A stretch of DNA of 64,000 bases from Brachypodium distachyon (lineage: Eukaryota > Streptophyta > Magnoliopsida > Poales > Poaceae). The position numbers and the translations under genes were made by a program. The stretch covers positions 2,752,001-2,816,000 of the forward strand of contig NC_016135.3 of assembly GCF_000005505.3 (NCBI RefSeq). The letters run 5' to 3'. This document shows positions 34,590 through 46,600 of this stretch, in pieces (position 1 is the stretch's first letter; every line of letters begins with the position of its first letter). Under the pieces are notes generated by a model. The model worked only from the letters and a program-made list of their open reading frames with translations. It ran no database searches and had not been told where the DNA came from.

Positions 34590-34640
34590 AGAGCAGAGAC
34601 TTTCCTCAATCTTGTTTCTAATGGCACCCGTTTGAATTGC

Positions 34641-34745
34641 TTAATCCTTTTGACCAGAGAAATTAACCTTGTGAGCTATTAAGATCTGAAACCCGTTTTG
34701 TGGAATAAAAACCTACCAACCCATGTCACATGATTGCATTGCATC
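34641..34745 (+). repeat. gypsy G4 LTR, left piece
   Basis: Short piece matching about 17640-17745 of the solo A2 LTR. It is cut on the left by the LINE and on the right by the CACTA element. It continues at 53731. Confidence 0.8.
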
Positions 34746-34775
34746 CACTACAAGGCGTACACCCTGGAGCCACGG
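34746..34775 (+). repeat. CACTA terminal inverted repeat, left
   Basis: About 30 bp. Identical to the right terminus at 25 of 30 positions by eye. The outer 10 bp (CACTACAAGG) are perfect and the inner part ends GCCACGG. Confidence 0.93.
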
Positions 34776-35123
34776 CCGGTTTTAGTTGCAATAAGTGGTT
34801 TTTCGTTGCAATAGTGCGCAATCACAACTAAATATTTTCGTTGGTAGGCCTGGCAAGAAACACCGATGCTATATGGTAATGCAACCGAATTTAGGGTGTC
34901 GAAATACCACATGCTTTATTGCAACTAAGGGAGGCGTGACAATAGGGTATTTATGCAACGATCTTTGCGATGCATAAGTTGTATTGCGGAGTTGCTATAG
35001 ATAACGCCAAATGGCAACAATCCATGCTAGTTGTGAAAAAGCATTATTGCGACGCCAGAGTATGGTAGCAATACAGTAATTTGCAACGATATATGGGTGT
35101 GGCGAAACCCTCTTGGGTGTTGT

Positions 35124-35250
35124 TATAGTCGTATAGGATATCACAACGAAACAACAGTCATGGCTATAGTCATATAGGATATCACAACTAAACAAGAGTC
35201 ATGGCTATAGTCATATAGGATATCACAACGAAATAAGACTCGTGGCTAGA
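35124..35250 (+). repeat. 41-bp tandem array in CACTA subterminal region
   Basis: Three copies of a 41-bp unit (35124, 35165, 35206) containing TATAGGATATCACAAC, followed by a degenerate fourth. Copies differ at a few positions. Confidence 0.9.
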
Positions 35251-35510
35251 GGTATAAAGAATATCGCGACGATCCATAAGAGGTAGCAACATGCCTACAT
35301 AGTATGGCAACGACACATCGCACGTCGCAACTAGCCTAAAGGGTATTGCCACAGACCATGTGCCATCGCAACAGGCCTACATGTTGTCGCAACGTCATAT
35401 GACACGTTGCTGTAGGCTGACTGCCTATAACCACGAGGAACATGGCATCGCTACAGGTGAAGGGCTAACGCAATGTTCTAAGAGTCTGGCTATAGGCTCA
35501 AAGGATAGTG

Positions 35511-35710
35511 CAACAAAATTATAGTAGTGGCTACAGGCTCAAAGGCTAGGGCAACGAACTCCAGGATGCGAGGCAACAGGCCCAAAGGGCTACGGCAATG
35601 AAATTATAGGAGTGGCTACAGGCGCAAAGGCTAGGACAACAAACTGAGGGATGCGAGGCAACAGGCCCCTAAGGGCTATGGCAACAAAATTATAGGAGTG
35701 GCTACAGGTT
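35511..35710 (+). repeat. 85/86-bp tandem array in CACTA subterminal region
   Basis: Units start at 35511, 35596 and 35682 (CAACAAAATTATAG or variant). Each includes GTGGCTACAGG and GCGAGGCAACAGGCCC. The third unit is partial. Confidence 0.87.
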
Positions 35711-36224
35711 CAAACAAAAAATGATCACCGATAGCACATAAAAAAAATGTGACGTTGCTATAAGCTCTACATCGCAACGAAATATGGCACGACGTTGTAC
35801 GATCTAGGACTGGTGCAACGGCATTGTTCTGGATGTTTAACTGGTAATTCAACTGCAATTATACGACCATAATAGAAATGATGCAAAAATATATATTCCA
35901 CTGTTGAAATAAATCTAGCATTCACTCTTACAATCTCATGGACATAACGATCATATCCATAATAAATACATTGCATATATGAAGCTATGGAACCTAGCAA
36001 TTACTGTCCACTCATCCAATCGAACAACATGGCAGCCTTCATGGGATCACCAATCTTGAGTGTTGTGATTGTGGAACATCTAGCCCCGTTAGGTCTTCAT
36101 TGTCCTGTCGAAGAGATATATGAACCAAATAGAACATGTCTTGCAATTAAGCAGCAGCAAAATTTAAAACTGAAGTGGCAATGCAAAGTTTGATTTGCAT
36201 TAGAAAACACAGTTCTAGTTACCT

Positions 36225-39200
36225 GATCTTTGAACTTGCTTGCTGATCGTGTTTTAGCACGCTGTAACGCCAAATGCTGTGGAGTAATGTATGTTTGATG
36301 TGGCCCCTTAGCTGCTTCCTTAGAGAACGCTAGACCTTTAGCTTTGGAAGATTTAGTATTGCGATTTGTGGGTGGCATATTTTCTTTTTGTGTCTTGGCA
36401 GTGATTGCTGGCTGCTTCTGGCATTTTAAAGTTGTTGGAATAATGTTAACACTGTATATTGAAATGTATATATCCTTGATGCTTGGAAGCATTGTTATAT
36501 GCCATTACCTGAGGGTGTGTTCCTGTTGTCTTTGCATCATTTATATCCTTAGTCTTTGTAGCTTCAAGTTGTGTTGCATCATAGGTATCTGTTGTCTTCA
36601 TAGCTGCAGGGTCTCTTGCCTCAATGGTTGCAGGGGTACTCTACGCTTTAAAACAAGATGGCAGTTATTAAAAATCGTATGCTGATTTCAAAATTACATA
36701 GCCAGTGCACATTGTTAGCTCTAACGAAATGCGTAAATCCACGATTGTTGCAAACATTCTTCAATTTCATTACCTTCGGCAATGGTTCTTGTGTGTGTTG
36801 TTCTGTTTCATGAATGGTTGCAGCTTCATGTTCTGCATTGTTGGTTTCAGGGGCACTCTACATGTTTACAAAAAAGGGCAGGTGAGATAGCTTTCATATG
36901 GATAGGAGTGGATCACAACCATTTAAATATGTTCATTGCCATAATAAATCAAAGTTGATTACCTTCTGGACAAGTGTTGATAACCCGTGCTGAGCCAACA
37001 AAGCATGAACCTCTTGCCTCATTTCTTCTCTAATGGATTTTTTTAGGTCTTCCTTCTCTGCTTCCCTTTCAGCAGCTTCCTTTGCAAGCTTTTCTTTTAA
37101 TATTTCAACCTCACGGGCTTGTAGTTCCAGTCTTTCTTGAAGCAGTTGGTTTTTGGTTGGATAGGTCGACAAATATCCCCAACCATGTAACTTGGTTGTT
37201 TTGGTTCCTGTTGTCTCCTTGTATGCAGACTGCAAAACAATGTCTTCCTCACCTGCTGTGAGCCTCATCGTTCTTGATTCTCCTTCCAGCAACTCTTCTG
37301 AATTTGCCGCACCCAACTTTTCGCGTGCATTTAACCGAGGGAAAGAAACAAGTGCGTTTCATAATTTTGGTCATGTTGTGAAAGAATATTTGAATTTAAA
37401 TGTGAAGCAATAATTTGAAGAATTTTGTACTCACATAAATTCTTTCAGAAACGTCGTTTGACCATTTTCCTTTCTTGCTGTGAGTGATTTGCCAAAGTTC
37501 CACGGGACGTGGCTCGACACCATTTTCATCTCTCTATGAAGGCAATATTGAACGTCAGTACATATCACTGTTGGTTGAATCTGAAGTTTTAAAAAATGCA
37601 ACTAATATTTACTTGTTCCCAGCTGCACTGAGAGAAAGGTTTTGAACCCATCACATGTTGGGTCTTTATCTGTTTACGATTAGTGGAGTTTTGGCTGCTA
37701 ACCCTCTGCAACAAATGAACAATTACTGTTAAGCAACAAAAACCGCACGACTGCTTGAGTTCTTAATTTTAGGAAGAAGTTGATGACCTTGAATTTTGAA
37801 GATCCAAAGTAGAGGATCAAATAGTGCCACTCCAGAATGTGTAGGTCTTCAGGCGTGTGTCTCATTCTGTCATCGTAATTCTTGTACGCTCTGTAGGTAG
37901 CACTCAAAGAAGATCGCCATCCTTTGTAGCGCTCTTTGGCAATCTACAATATTATTTCCTTTGCATCGGCTTTGTTCGCCAGGTCCCATCCACGCTGTAC
38001 AAAAATGAACAGATGAGAGACCAAATATTTTAAATGATCGAATAAACAGAAACTGATGGACTATGAACATACCATTACATCATTTACTATTTTATTCTTC
38101 ACGACTTGGTGTATATCTTTCCAGCGTTTAACTCCAATTAGTGGAGCAGATAACCTGGTGTACGTCACCACCTCATCCACGAATGTTCGTGCGTTATCTC
38201 CACAGAGACCACCAAGGTTTGGGGAGAATTCAATTGAAAGTTTTTGAGTGCGACTCTTCAATCTCTTTCGTGACGCAGCTAGCCCTTTCAACGTACCTCA
38301 TCCGCGTATATTGGGAGCTACATCAAATGAAAGATGCAGAATTGCACTTGCAGATTAATTAATTGTTGAAGAACCAAAAATTGCACTATAGAAATCAGTA
38401 AAGATATATTGAGGAAGCTTTAGAAACCTTTTGCCTTATCCTTGTTGTGTCTAGCATGACTTGGCCATTGTTGCAGTGGCGTTGTGCTGCTGTCTTTGCT
38501 CTCATTGCTCTCTTGGCTGTTGTCATCTACTTGTGTAGGTTCTTCGGTCGGAACACATGTCTTGTAAGCCACTGAATGTTTTTGAAAGAAAAACAGTTAG
38601 TACATTCACATATTGTATAATTAAGAAATAAGATCGAAGTACAAAATAATTACTAATTTCCTCCAAAAGCCCTTCTTCCCTTAACCATTCTTCGTATGTT
38701 GTGATTGCTTCTCTCCTAAATTCATCATGTAGATCTGCGAAGTCCAAACTATACGTCATGAAGAGTGCAGTCTACTAAAGCACAGTGTGTAGATAATTAT
38801 ATATATGCATGGCAACACCAAACCTTGTGTTTCCCTCTCGAGAAGCCAATCTTTATAGGCATCTATTGGTTCATCAGAACCAGGAGCATCATCATCGACA
38901 TCAGGCGTACCCTCCCTTGGACGCTTAATGGGTGTAATCTGGACATGCTTGTCATGTTGTTCGTCTGCTCTCAGTATAGCCCTGATTTCTTTCTCTTCAG
39001 CCAGCTCCGTCATCATTCGGACTGCATCTGTGGGGAAATCAATCGCTACCACAGTTGCTATATCACGGCCATGTCTCTTTTTGTAGTATAGGTAGTCCCT
39101 GGCAGAATACCCAAGCTGCTGTTTGAAACCTACCAAGGCTTCAAATGATATGTCGGACTTGTCAATTTGTCCTCGGACGATCCGTTCAGGCAGTCCTGGT

Positions 39201-39250
39201 GCTCTCATGCAGTGCACGGTTATAGTCCATATCTCACCTGACTTGGGTGC
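36225..39250 (-). pseudogene. CACTA second gene, Transposase_24 (Ptta/En/Spm, TNPA-like), multi-exon
   Basis: Exon-like blocks in order on the minus strand: about 39250-38828 (GQIDKSDISFEALVGFKQQL, KRPREGTPDVDDDAPGSDEP), 38759-38660 (DEFRREAITTYEEWLREEG), about 38570-38430 (GQVMLDTTRIRQKVS), 38285-38075 (ASRKRLKSRTQKLS, FVDEVVTYTRLSAP), about 37995-37790 (RGWDLANKADAKEII, then ATYRAYKNYDD and LHILEWHYLILYFGS), about 37690-37610 (KQIKTQHVMGSKPFSQCSWE), about 37530-37440, 37320-36965 (a Lys/Glu-rich coiled coil ending RQEVHALLAQHGLS) and small 3' exons to 36225. This is the plant En/Spm Transposase_24 family, whose products bind subterminal repeats and help excision. Gaps look like introns with GT/AG borders. 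At least one stop (after KEIIL) suggests damage, so I list it as a pseudogene; exon joins are by eye. Confidence 0.75.
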
Positions 39251-39804
39251 CCTATATGTTCACAAAAAAATCACACATCAATCGATTGGCAGTATACACG
39301 AATCTGTCCTATACGACATAGATGAATATGACATACATCGATGGGAAAAAATTTAGATGATCCATGGATGGGAAAATCGAAAACCTAATGATCGAGCAGA
39401 CAAAAAACGTCACGATCAATCGATTTGAAAAGAAAAAGAACAACAATCCAGATAGAGAATCAATTTGCGATAAACTATGGAAAGTGTTTTTATGGCAGAT
39501 ACAAACCTTATGCCTCCTGGGATCATCGGTTCTTCCTAAAATTCGACCTCATGGGTTTGGGCCGTACCAGCTCGTCGGGTTGTGTCGGCATCGGTGTTTC
39601 TAGAATTGGAGATAGACGCCATGGATCGAAGCCTTGGTAGCAGAAGCAAGCAGGGCAGAGAGGAGGAACCGAACGCGATGGAGACTTGCCTTCTCGATCG
39701 TAATTATCTCGTCTCCTACGGCGCTTGTTTAGCAGGGAAAGTGTTGGGGCGGGGGAGATAATTCGGGGTGGTTATGGATCTTTTATATGGAAAAACCGGC
39801 GGCA

Positions 39805-39925
39805 AGTCGTGGGCCTGAAAATTTTCTTGGGCAAGACAAAACTGAGGGAGTATACCAGAGGGAGTACTGAAAATTAGGAACAGAGAGTACTGAAAATTAG
39901 GAACAGAGGGAGTACTGAAAACTAC
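39805..39925 (+). repeat. short tandem repeat (GAGGGAGTACTGAAAATTAGGAACA type)
   Basis: Three to four copies of a unit of about 24 bp containing GAGTACTGAAAATTAGGAAC, upstream of the Transposase_24 gene. GAGGGAGTA resembles the end of Stowaway-like MITEs, but no complete MITE is evident. Confidence 0.7.
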
Positions 39926-40186
39926 ACCAAAAGGGGGAGCAAATCATCCAGAGAGCAAAACGAACCGAACGAGTGAAATAGAAGGAGCAAACTCACCGGT
40001 CAGCCGGTAGGACCTCACCGCCGACGAAGCAAAAGGATAGAACCACCCACCTCGCCTCTGCCGTCTCCGCCACAGCCGAGCCACCGGTAAGACCCAAAAA
40101 ATCAGCGAGCTACCGAGCCACATAAACATGGTCGGCGAGGGGTAGAAACGCCGGGAAATCACCAGAGGCGGCACGAAAGAGCTCTG

Positions 40187-40265
40187 CTCCCCTGCCCATG
40201 GCGCCCTCCCCACGGCTCCGCTCCCCTGCCCATGGGGCCCTCCGCCGGCTCCGCTCCCCTGCCCA
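40187..40265 (+). repeat. GC-rich minisatellite in CACTA
   Basis: About two and a half copies of a roughly 32-bp unit with GGCTCCGCTCCCCTGCCC and ATGG(G/C)GCCCTCC. Open frames through it are artefacts of the repeat. Confidence 0.75.
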
Positions 40266-41419
40266 GCTCCGGCCAGCCCTTCTGCCCGTCGAACCCTGCC
40301 AGTTCAGGCCGGCCTCCTGCTTGTGGTTTGTGCCGATGGTGGGGATTGATAGGAACGGGGAAGAGATAGCACTGGGCTGCATCATGAATAGAAAGGGAGA
40401 AGAAGAAAGAAAATATAAAAAGAAAAGACAACTCTCATTGACAAGTAGGTCTCACATGTCATAAACGAAATAGGGGGTGTGGAATAGGGGTACTACTGAA
40501 GATGTTGGTAAATTTTAGGACCCTAAAATTTGAGGGGCGGGGTGTCAGTGGTGTGGTGGGGGAGTCTGGGTAGCGTAGCGAAGGAGCTGAGGTGGTGTCA
40601 AATTTATATAACAAGAAAAACAAACACATACAAATACGCCAAAGAAAGGAAACGGAAGGAACTGCAGCATGCACCAAGAAACAGAGAAACCCAAAAGAAA
40701 CTAATCCATCGGCACGGATCATACTAATCGTCGTACGAGTACACCTATAGTCTGTTGGAAAATTTAAATTTGTAGAGCCGGTCGCAATCAAATCTTCGTC
40801 TCCTAATCGTTGAAATCAACACCTTAGTCTTACTGTCATGGTCAAGCCTGGTATCGTTGACTAACTATTGCTAAGGGGATTTTTGTATGAGTGGAAAATT
40901 TACAAGATTGCCGTTTTATTTTGATGGTTTAGACTTCTGATTAGTTTACCCATGAATGACTTATATTCCATATAGGAAAATCTTCGTTGCTATAGGCTCT
41001 ATATTTATCTCAAACCATATAGGAACTTTTACTAAAGATTCATTTTACTATATTCTATACATTCTATAGGAAAAATTACATCCACTCCAAACTCTTGGAA
41101 GAAATCCTATTTGGTTCAATCAAACAAAGATACATGTAATATTTCAACAACTAATATGTATCGGAGAGAGTAGCTTAAACCCACGTCACAATTTGTCCAA
41201 AAAATGACTACATCCATACGGGTGAAATAAATCAATGGAACAATTGATCCTGGTGTTCTCCGATTCTCACTCCGATCGCTTTTTACCTGTTCTTTGCGAT
41301 TGTGTTTCACTGGTGCGTGGGCCCTCCAGACGTGGGCCCCACAAGGCAGTGACCCAAAATCATAAGGCACCCACGTGAACCCTCCATCTTATCCCACGGT
41401 TTTTTTTTCCTGACCACGT

Positions 41420-42210
41420 TGTTTTTCTCTCAAAGAATCGATCCCCAATCTCGTAGAATCCCCAGTCTCGCACAAAATGCCGCCGCTCGTTTCCCTCACG
41501 CCGATGAGTTCTCCCTCACCGGCCGCCGCCCCTTCCCCAAACTCCTACTCGCTGGATCGGCCGCGTCGCCACAGAGCTAGGCACCCCAACCGGCAGGGCC
41601 ACCACGGCCTCCCCTCCTCTGCTCCCACTGCTCTCCTTGCCTCCCGTCTCCTCGAGCTGCGCGGGCGCCGATCGCTTCCCACCTGCCGGATCTGGCCATC
41701 GCGCCGCCGGGTCACCTCTCCTTCCCGTCCTCTCCAACCTCCGTCCCTCCAAACTCAGATCCGGAGGGCCACGTCAAACACATACCCGAAGGCCGGCGAC
41801 GGCAGAAGCCATGGTTAACTCCTCCCCGAATCGTCTCTCCTCTCCCAATTTCGCGTTGGAGTTCCTGAAGCTTGATTGTATTGGAGTTTCTCGCTGCACC
41901 GCCATCCCCAATCTCGGCCTCTCTCCTCTCCGATCTCGTATGCGCCCACCTCCCTTTCTCATTCGAGGCCGAAGATCCCTGCCCTTCGCCCCCCTCCCTT
42001 TCTCATTCGAGGACGACGCTGCAGCCTCAGAGGTCCCGGCTGCTTCCCCGCGTCACCGCTACCCAAGGCGAGGAGACGCCGCCCCGTTCGCCTACCCTCA
42101 CACCCGTGACGACAGGGTCGTGAGCACTGTTAAACACGAGAAGGCCGCCAAGCACCGCCGCTTGAAGGTACCCATCTACACCCTCACCCCACCCCGTCTC
42201 AGATAGCTCC
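41420..42210 (+). other. GC-rich gene-like segment of unknown origin in CACTA
   Basis: Stands out from the AT-rich CACTA interior by strong GC content and CT-rich 5' part, like a grass gene promoter and first exon. There is an ATG at 41477 and a possible donor (TTGAAGGTACCC) near 42165. A stretch of about 24 bp (CCTCCCTTTCTCATTCGAGG core) recurs at about 41948 and 41993. The translated frames match nothing I know. It directly precedes the CIPK fragment on the same strand, so it could be the captured gene's 5' end or a second capture. Confidence 0.5.
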
Positions 42211-42821
42211 TACGGTAATTCAATCATTAGTAATTTCTTGATAAAATAATTACTTTTGGTGAAACTGCATGTTTAACGTAAAGATGTTGTCGTCGGCATA
42301 ATCCCTCTGGCTATGAATTTGATCGATTCCTTTCCGCGATGTGTGGTCTGAAACTATTGTTTCGTAGTAGTTGTAGTTCATAGTAAAAAATTATACTCGG
42401 AGAAGATGTGACTCAAGACTGTAATTCCTTGGTTTTGGTCATTAGAATACGTCAAGCGCTACAGGTTTATTTCAAGAGTTTTGAACCTAAGGAGATGTGA
42501 CTCAAGACTGTAGTTGCTGATATTATTGGTTGTTATTGTAACTGTGGAGCCTATAAGTGCGATGCCCATGATTTTTAATAAGCACTTTTTGAGGAATTTA
42601 GGACAATATAGAGTACAATTTTAAAGCTTTGGGTGCTGTTCGATTTCAGAAATCATTTTCCTATAACTGAACTTATTTGTAGTATTGTGATTATTGGCCA
42701 ACAATGGTTGGTTCTTTGTTTACTGTTTTCGTAACTTTATGGTTTCATGATTGAAATCACGGACCAACTCCCTTTTATGAGTTGTAACTATATTTTTCAT
42801 TTAACCTCTTTCTTTTGACAG

Positions 42822-43156
42822 ATCTCTGGAGCTCAATTTACTTGTCCCTCTTGGTTTTCTGATGGAGCTAAAAGATTGCCAGAATTCTTGATCCTAATCC
42901 TTCTACTGTAAGTTTTTCTTACATGGCCGCAAACTATCCCTCAACTAAAAGATCCATGGTTCAAAAAAGGCTACAAGCCACCTGTTTTTTACGAGAAATA
43001 CCAAACTAGATTTGATGATGTTGATGCTGCTTTTGGAGATTCAGAGGTGTGTTATCACTGGAAAGACCATTAGCCTTTTATGGTTGAAATAAGATTACTA
43101 AACAGATGGTCACTATTTTTTTGCCAGGAAAAACATGTGAAAGAGGAAATGGAAGT
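42822..43156 (+). pseudogene. captured host gene fragment: CBL-interacting protein kinase (CIPK)
   Basis: Three exon-like blocks with splice-like borders. Block 1 (42822-42907), after an acceptor TTTTGACAG, reads ISGAQFTCPSWFSDGAK, then after a 1-base frame change RILDPNPST. Block 2 (about 42929-43046) reads TIPQLKDPWFKKGYKPPVFY, then DDVDAAFGDSE, followed by a GT donor. Block 3 starts after TTTTTTGCCAG at 43128 (EKHVKEEME). These are the C-terminal end of the kinase domain and the junction before the NAF motif in plant CIPK/SnRK3 kinases, partners of CBL calcium sensors. The catalytic part, NAF motif and regulatory domain are absent. Introns are kept, so genomic DNA was captured, not a cDNA. 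It is non-functional as a kinase. Confidence 0.85.
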
Positions 43157-43606
43157 CCTGTTTTTTGGTGTTGACCAAAAATATAGGTTACCTTGTTCTG
43201 ATATACAGGAGTGGGAATCTGGTTTTCTCAGTGTTTTTGCAGAAAAAAAGAGATCTGTTTTTGCAATATATAGGTTACCAGGTTCTAATATATAGGTTAC
43301 CTAGTTCTAATATATAGGTTGCCTAGTCTCGTCCATTTCTGAAATTGTCAACTTAAAAACCTTGATAGAAATGCAGAACAGTATAAGGTGTACACAAAAA
43401 ATATATGAAAAGCTTAGATCTAAACAGGCCTTTTTTCTTAACCGGCCCTTTTTGCTAGTAGATTGGGCTCTTGCCTCGTCGAAATGCAGAACAGTCAATG
43501 GTGTACACAAAAAATATATGAAAGGTTTATATGATTAATTAAAAGTAAAGATATCCTTAAAGACTTCAAACTGTCAACTCGAAACTCAAAAGAAATGCCA
43601 ACCAAT

Positions 43607-46600
43607 CTAAGATTTACACAAAAAATCTTGGTCATCTTCGTCTTGGATATCGACTGGAGCGACAACTCCATCATCAATGTAGGTGTCGTCAGGATCAAGG
43701 TCTTCGTCTGCTATGTCCTCGTCACCAGGGTCAGGCATGGGTGAAGCACCCGCATTCTCAATAACTGAAGCATCACCACTGACCCCTTCCACGTCGGTCC
43801 TACGCCAAACTGTCAACTCATCTTGATTATGTTGAACATTCATATGTTCCACTCCTACTACGAGTGAGTCAGCATCGGTATCAGCAACAATATTAGAACT
43901 GTCTTCTCCTTCAGGCATTGCAAACAGGTTCCTAGGTTTCAGTCTAAGGACGCTGCACCAATTAGCTCTCTTAGCGGTTTTCACATAACACACCTGCTCA
44001 GCCTGTGTGGCCAGGATGTATGGCTCGTCTGCATATCGACGCAAAGTGGTATCAATATCGATGATCCCATATTGATCTTTATTGAACCCTCTTGATTTCG
44101 TCCTATTTGCTCCAGGAACATCAAACCACTCACACTCGAACAATACGACTTCCTTCTCGTCAGGAAATTCAAGGGTAATGATTCTTTTAAGAACTCCGTA
44201 CCACTCCATGCCATCACCCATGACAACAACACCACTGTTCTGAGTGACTAGGGATTTCTCTAGATCAATGGTCCGAAAGAGAAAGCCATTAATGACACAC
44301 CTATTGGACACACGAACTCGATGATCTGGACCACGAGATAGATTATATAGATTTTCATCGACTTCTCCCTGTTCATGCAGTATCCTAATCTGCAGTTACA
44401 TGTGAAATATATTAGTAATATACATAAAAAATTGACAAGGTACAAATGATCCGAGATATATCGCTCACTTTACGTTCAAACCAAGACACAAATTGTTTCT
44501 GGTGCCTTTCTTCAACTTTGTGCGTGCTGGTTTTCCTCAATTCAGCCATATGCTGTCTGAAAATTTGTTAATAATCTCCTCAGTTAAATTTATAGTCAGC
44601 ACATAAATACTAGAAATTTCTAATAATAAAAATTTCACATGAAACTTACTCTATCCAATCGTTGGTCTCTTCACTGTTTGAAAGTATGTAGTACCTCATC
44701 TTCTGCAAGACAGAATCAGATACAGTCTCGAGACTTACTATGGCACGATCGAAAGTCCAATTTCCCAAATACACTTAGCCCAGAAGGTGGTTCATCAGCG
44801 CTCTATACATGACGATCTGCCCTGTTCTCCTTTGTAGAAATCTCATCAAAGAACCGAGAACAGAATGTAGTGCACTCCTCCGAGATATATCCCTCTGCTA
44901 TTGAACCTTCTGGCAGCGCTTTGTTCCTCACATAGCCTTTCAGGGTACGTAGATACCTTTCTACTAGATACATCCATCTATAGCAAACCGGGCCTCCAAG
45001 TCTAGCCTCTTCAGCTACATGAACTGGTAAATGCACCATAGTATCAAAAAACGCTGGTGGGAATATCATCTCTAAGCGACTGTAACATCCCAATTTCCAA
45101 AACCCTTCATATGCATTGCATATCATGAGCATCATGTCACCCTTGGATTCGATCACTTTCAAAACCCAAGATTTTGCCCAGAAAAGAAAACCCTTTTGCT
45201 CAAATGCTTTTATTCGATTTGGGCTTTGATCTTGCTCTTGAGTATTTGCATTTTTAACCCATGAGGGTATTGTGGTAAAAAGGGATTTAATGCATATATA
45301 TAGAGCTATCCCATAAATTGGCTTTTCAAAGTATTTTGAAAAAATAATTTGATTCGATAGCCTAAGGGTCCTAAAAGCCATTTTATAAGCAAATGTATTT
45401 TTAAATATTTTATTTTGAGAAAATTCTTGCTCCAAAAGTTAGATCATATGAAAATATGATTTTACAAATTTTGTTGCATTTTATTTGGAGTGATTTGGAA
45501 CTCCGAATCAATTTTGAGGTTCAAAAACAGAAAATAGATAAAAGAAAAAGAAAACCCGGCCGAACCGGACCGGCTCGGCCCCGCCTGAGCCGCCCGCTCT
45601 CACTGACCGGTGGACCCCGCACGTCATCTTCTCCAACTGTCTCCTCCGGAGTCCACGCAGAGCACGCCCCGCGAACTGCCCACGATTCCGTTCCGTTTTC
45701 TTCGCGCACGAACCACCAAATGCGAAACCCCGCGCGTCATACCGAAGCCCCCGAACTTCTCTACCAATTCCCCCAAACCGCTCACCCAATTTCGCATCGG
45801 TTAGGATTTAATTTCTCGCCGAAGTTCTTCACGGACGTCGCCGTTCTTCGCGTTTTGCCGTCGTTCCGGTGAGCTTCCGCCCGCGCCACCCCCCTAGCCT
45901 CTCTCCTCTTCCCGTTTCGAACGCCGTGACGCGCTCACCTTTGCGTTTGGCCGCCGCCGCCGCCTCCGGCCGCCCGCGCCGGCCATCTTCCCCGGCACCG
46001 GCCGCCGCCCGAGTCCCCCGCCTCCGGCCGCCTGCCCGCGCCGCCCGCCCGCGCCGCCTCTGCCCGCTCCGACCGCTCCGCCCGCCCGCCCGCGCTGCGC
46101 CCCTGCGCCGCCGCCGCCCGCCGCTGCCTGCGCGCTCGACCGCGCCACCTGCCGCGCCGCGCTGCCTCGCGCCGCTCACCCGCGCCGCCCCGCCCCGCGC
46201 CGCCGCCGGCGAGCTCGCCCGCCGGCCGGAACCCTAGAACCGAGCCAGTCAGGTTTCGCCATGTGGCGAGATTTTGTTTTATTTTATATTCGGCCGAAGT
46301 GGATAATGCACTTTTGCAGAAAAGACCCTACAACTTCAAACCTTTATATCTTTCAAACCGTTTGTCCAAATTTTGTGTTCCGCACCTTTCTGGAATCGTC
46401 ACAACGTGTAGAATATTTTGGCACTGTTTAATTTCAGTTTTGAATAACTTAGACAGTAGCTATTTACAGAATGGTGGTTTATGGTTTAAATTTCAAATGA
46501 ATTGTTTCAAAATAGATTTGAGCATGTTAGCTTGCTATAAAATTATTTAAGCTTGTTCTCTGTCCATTAGGATCAAAAAAGAAATTATTTTGTGTATATT

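Larger units (their letters stand above)
32764..34640 (-). mobile_element. L1-type LINE fragment
   Basis: Minus-strand non-LTR retrotransposon carrying an APE-type endonuclease followed by the first part of a reverse transcriptase. Its 3' part is replaced by the G3 LTR at 32763. Its 5' side meets a gypsy LTR near 34640, probably a 5'-truncated insertion into that LTR. Endonuclease and RT are both broken by frameshifts and stops. Confidence 0.88.
34776..35850. repeat. CACTA left subterminal repeat region
   Basis: Dense in short direct and inverted copies of GCAAC/GTTGC-type motifs (GGCAACG, TTGCAAC, TCACAACGA), often beside GGCTATAG or GGCTACAGG. Such arrays are binding sites for the TNPA-type protein in En/Spm elements. 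No coding sequence here. It includes two tandem arrays, listed separately. Confidence 0.8.

Noticed and set aside
35124..35250. CRISPR-like array
   Set aside because: The units are contiguous tandem repeats with no unique spacers, in a plant transposon end.
40840..41180. Possible hAT or Tourist-like MITE (CTATAGGAAAAATT and TTTGGTTCAATCAAAC motifs)
   Set aside because: The motifs suggest a MITE relic, but I could not find paired terminal repeats or a target duplication.
42822..43156. A functional host kinase gene
   Set aside because: Only the end of the kinase domain is present, with a frameshift and no catalytic core, and it lies inside a transposon.
45869..46237. Long GC-rich open frames in the LTR leader blocks (also 27927-28594, 16540-17110, 56734-57660)
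   Set aside because: They are Pro/Arg/Ala-rich on both strands, differ between LTR copies and lie in the promoter-leader of LTRs. They are compositional artefacts.
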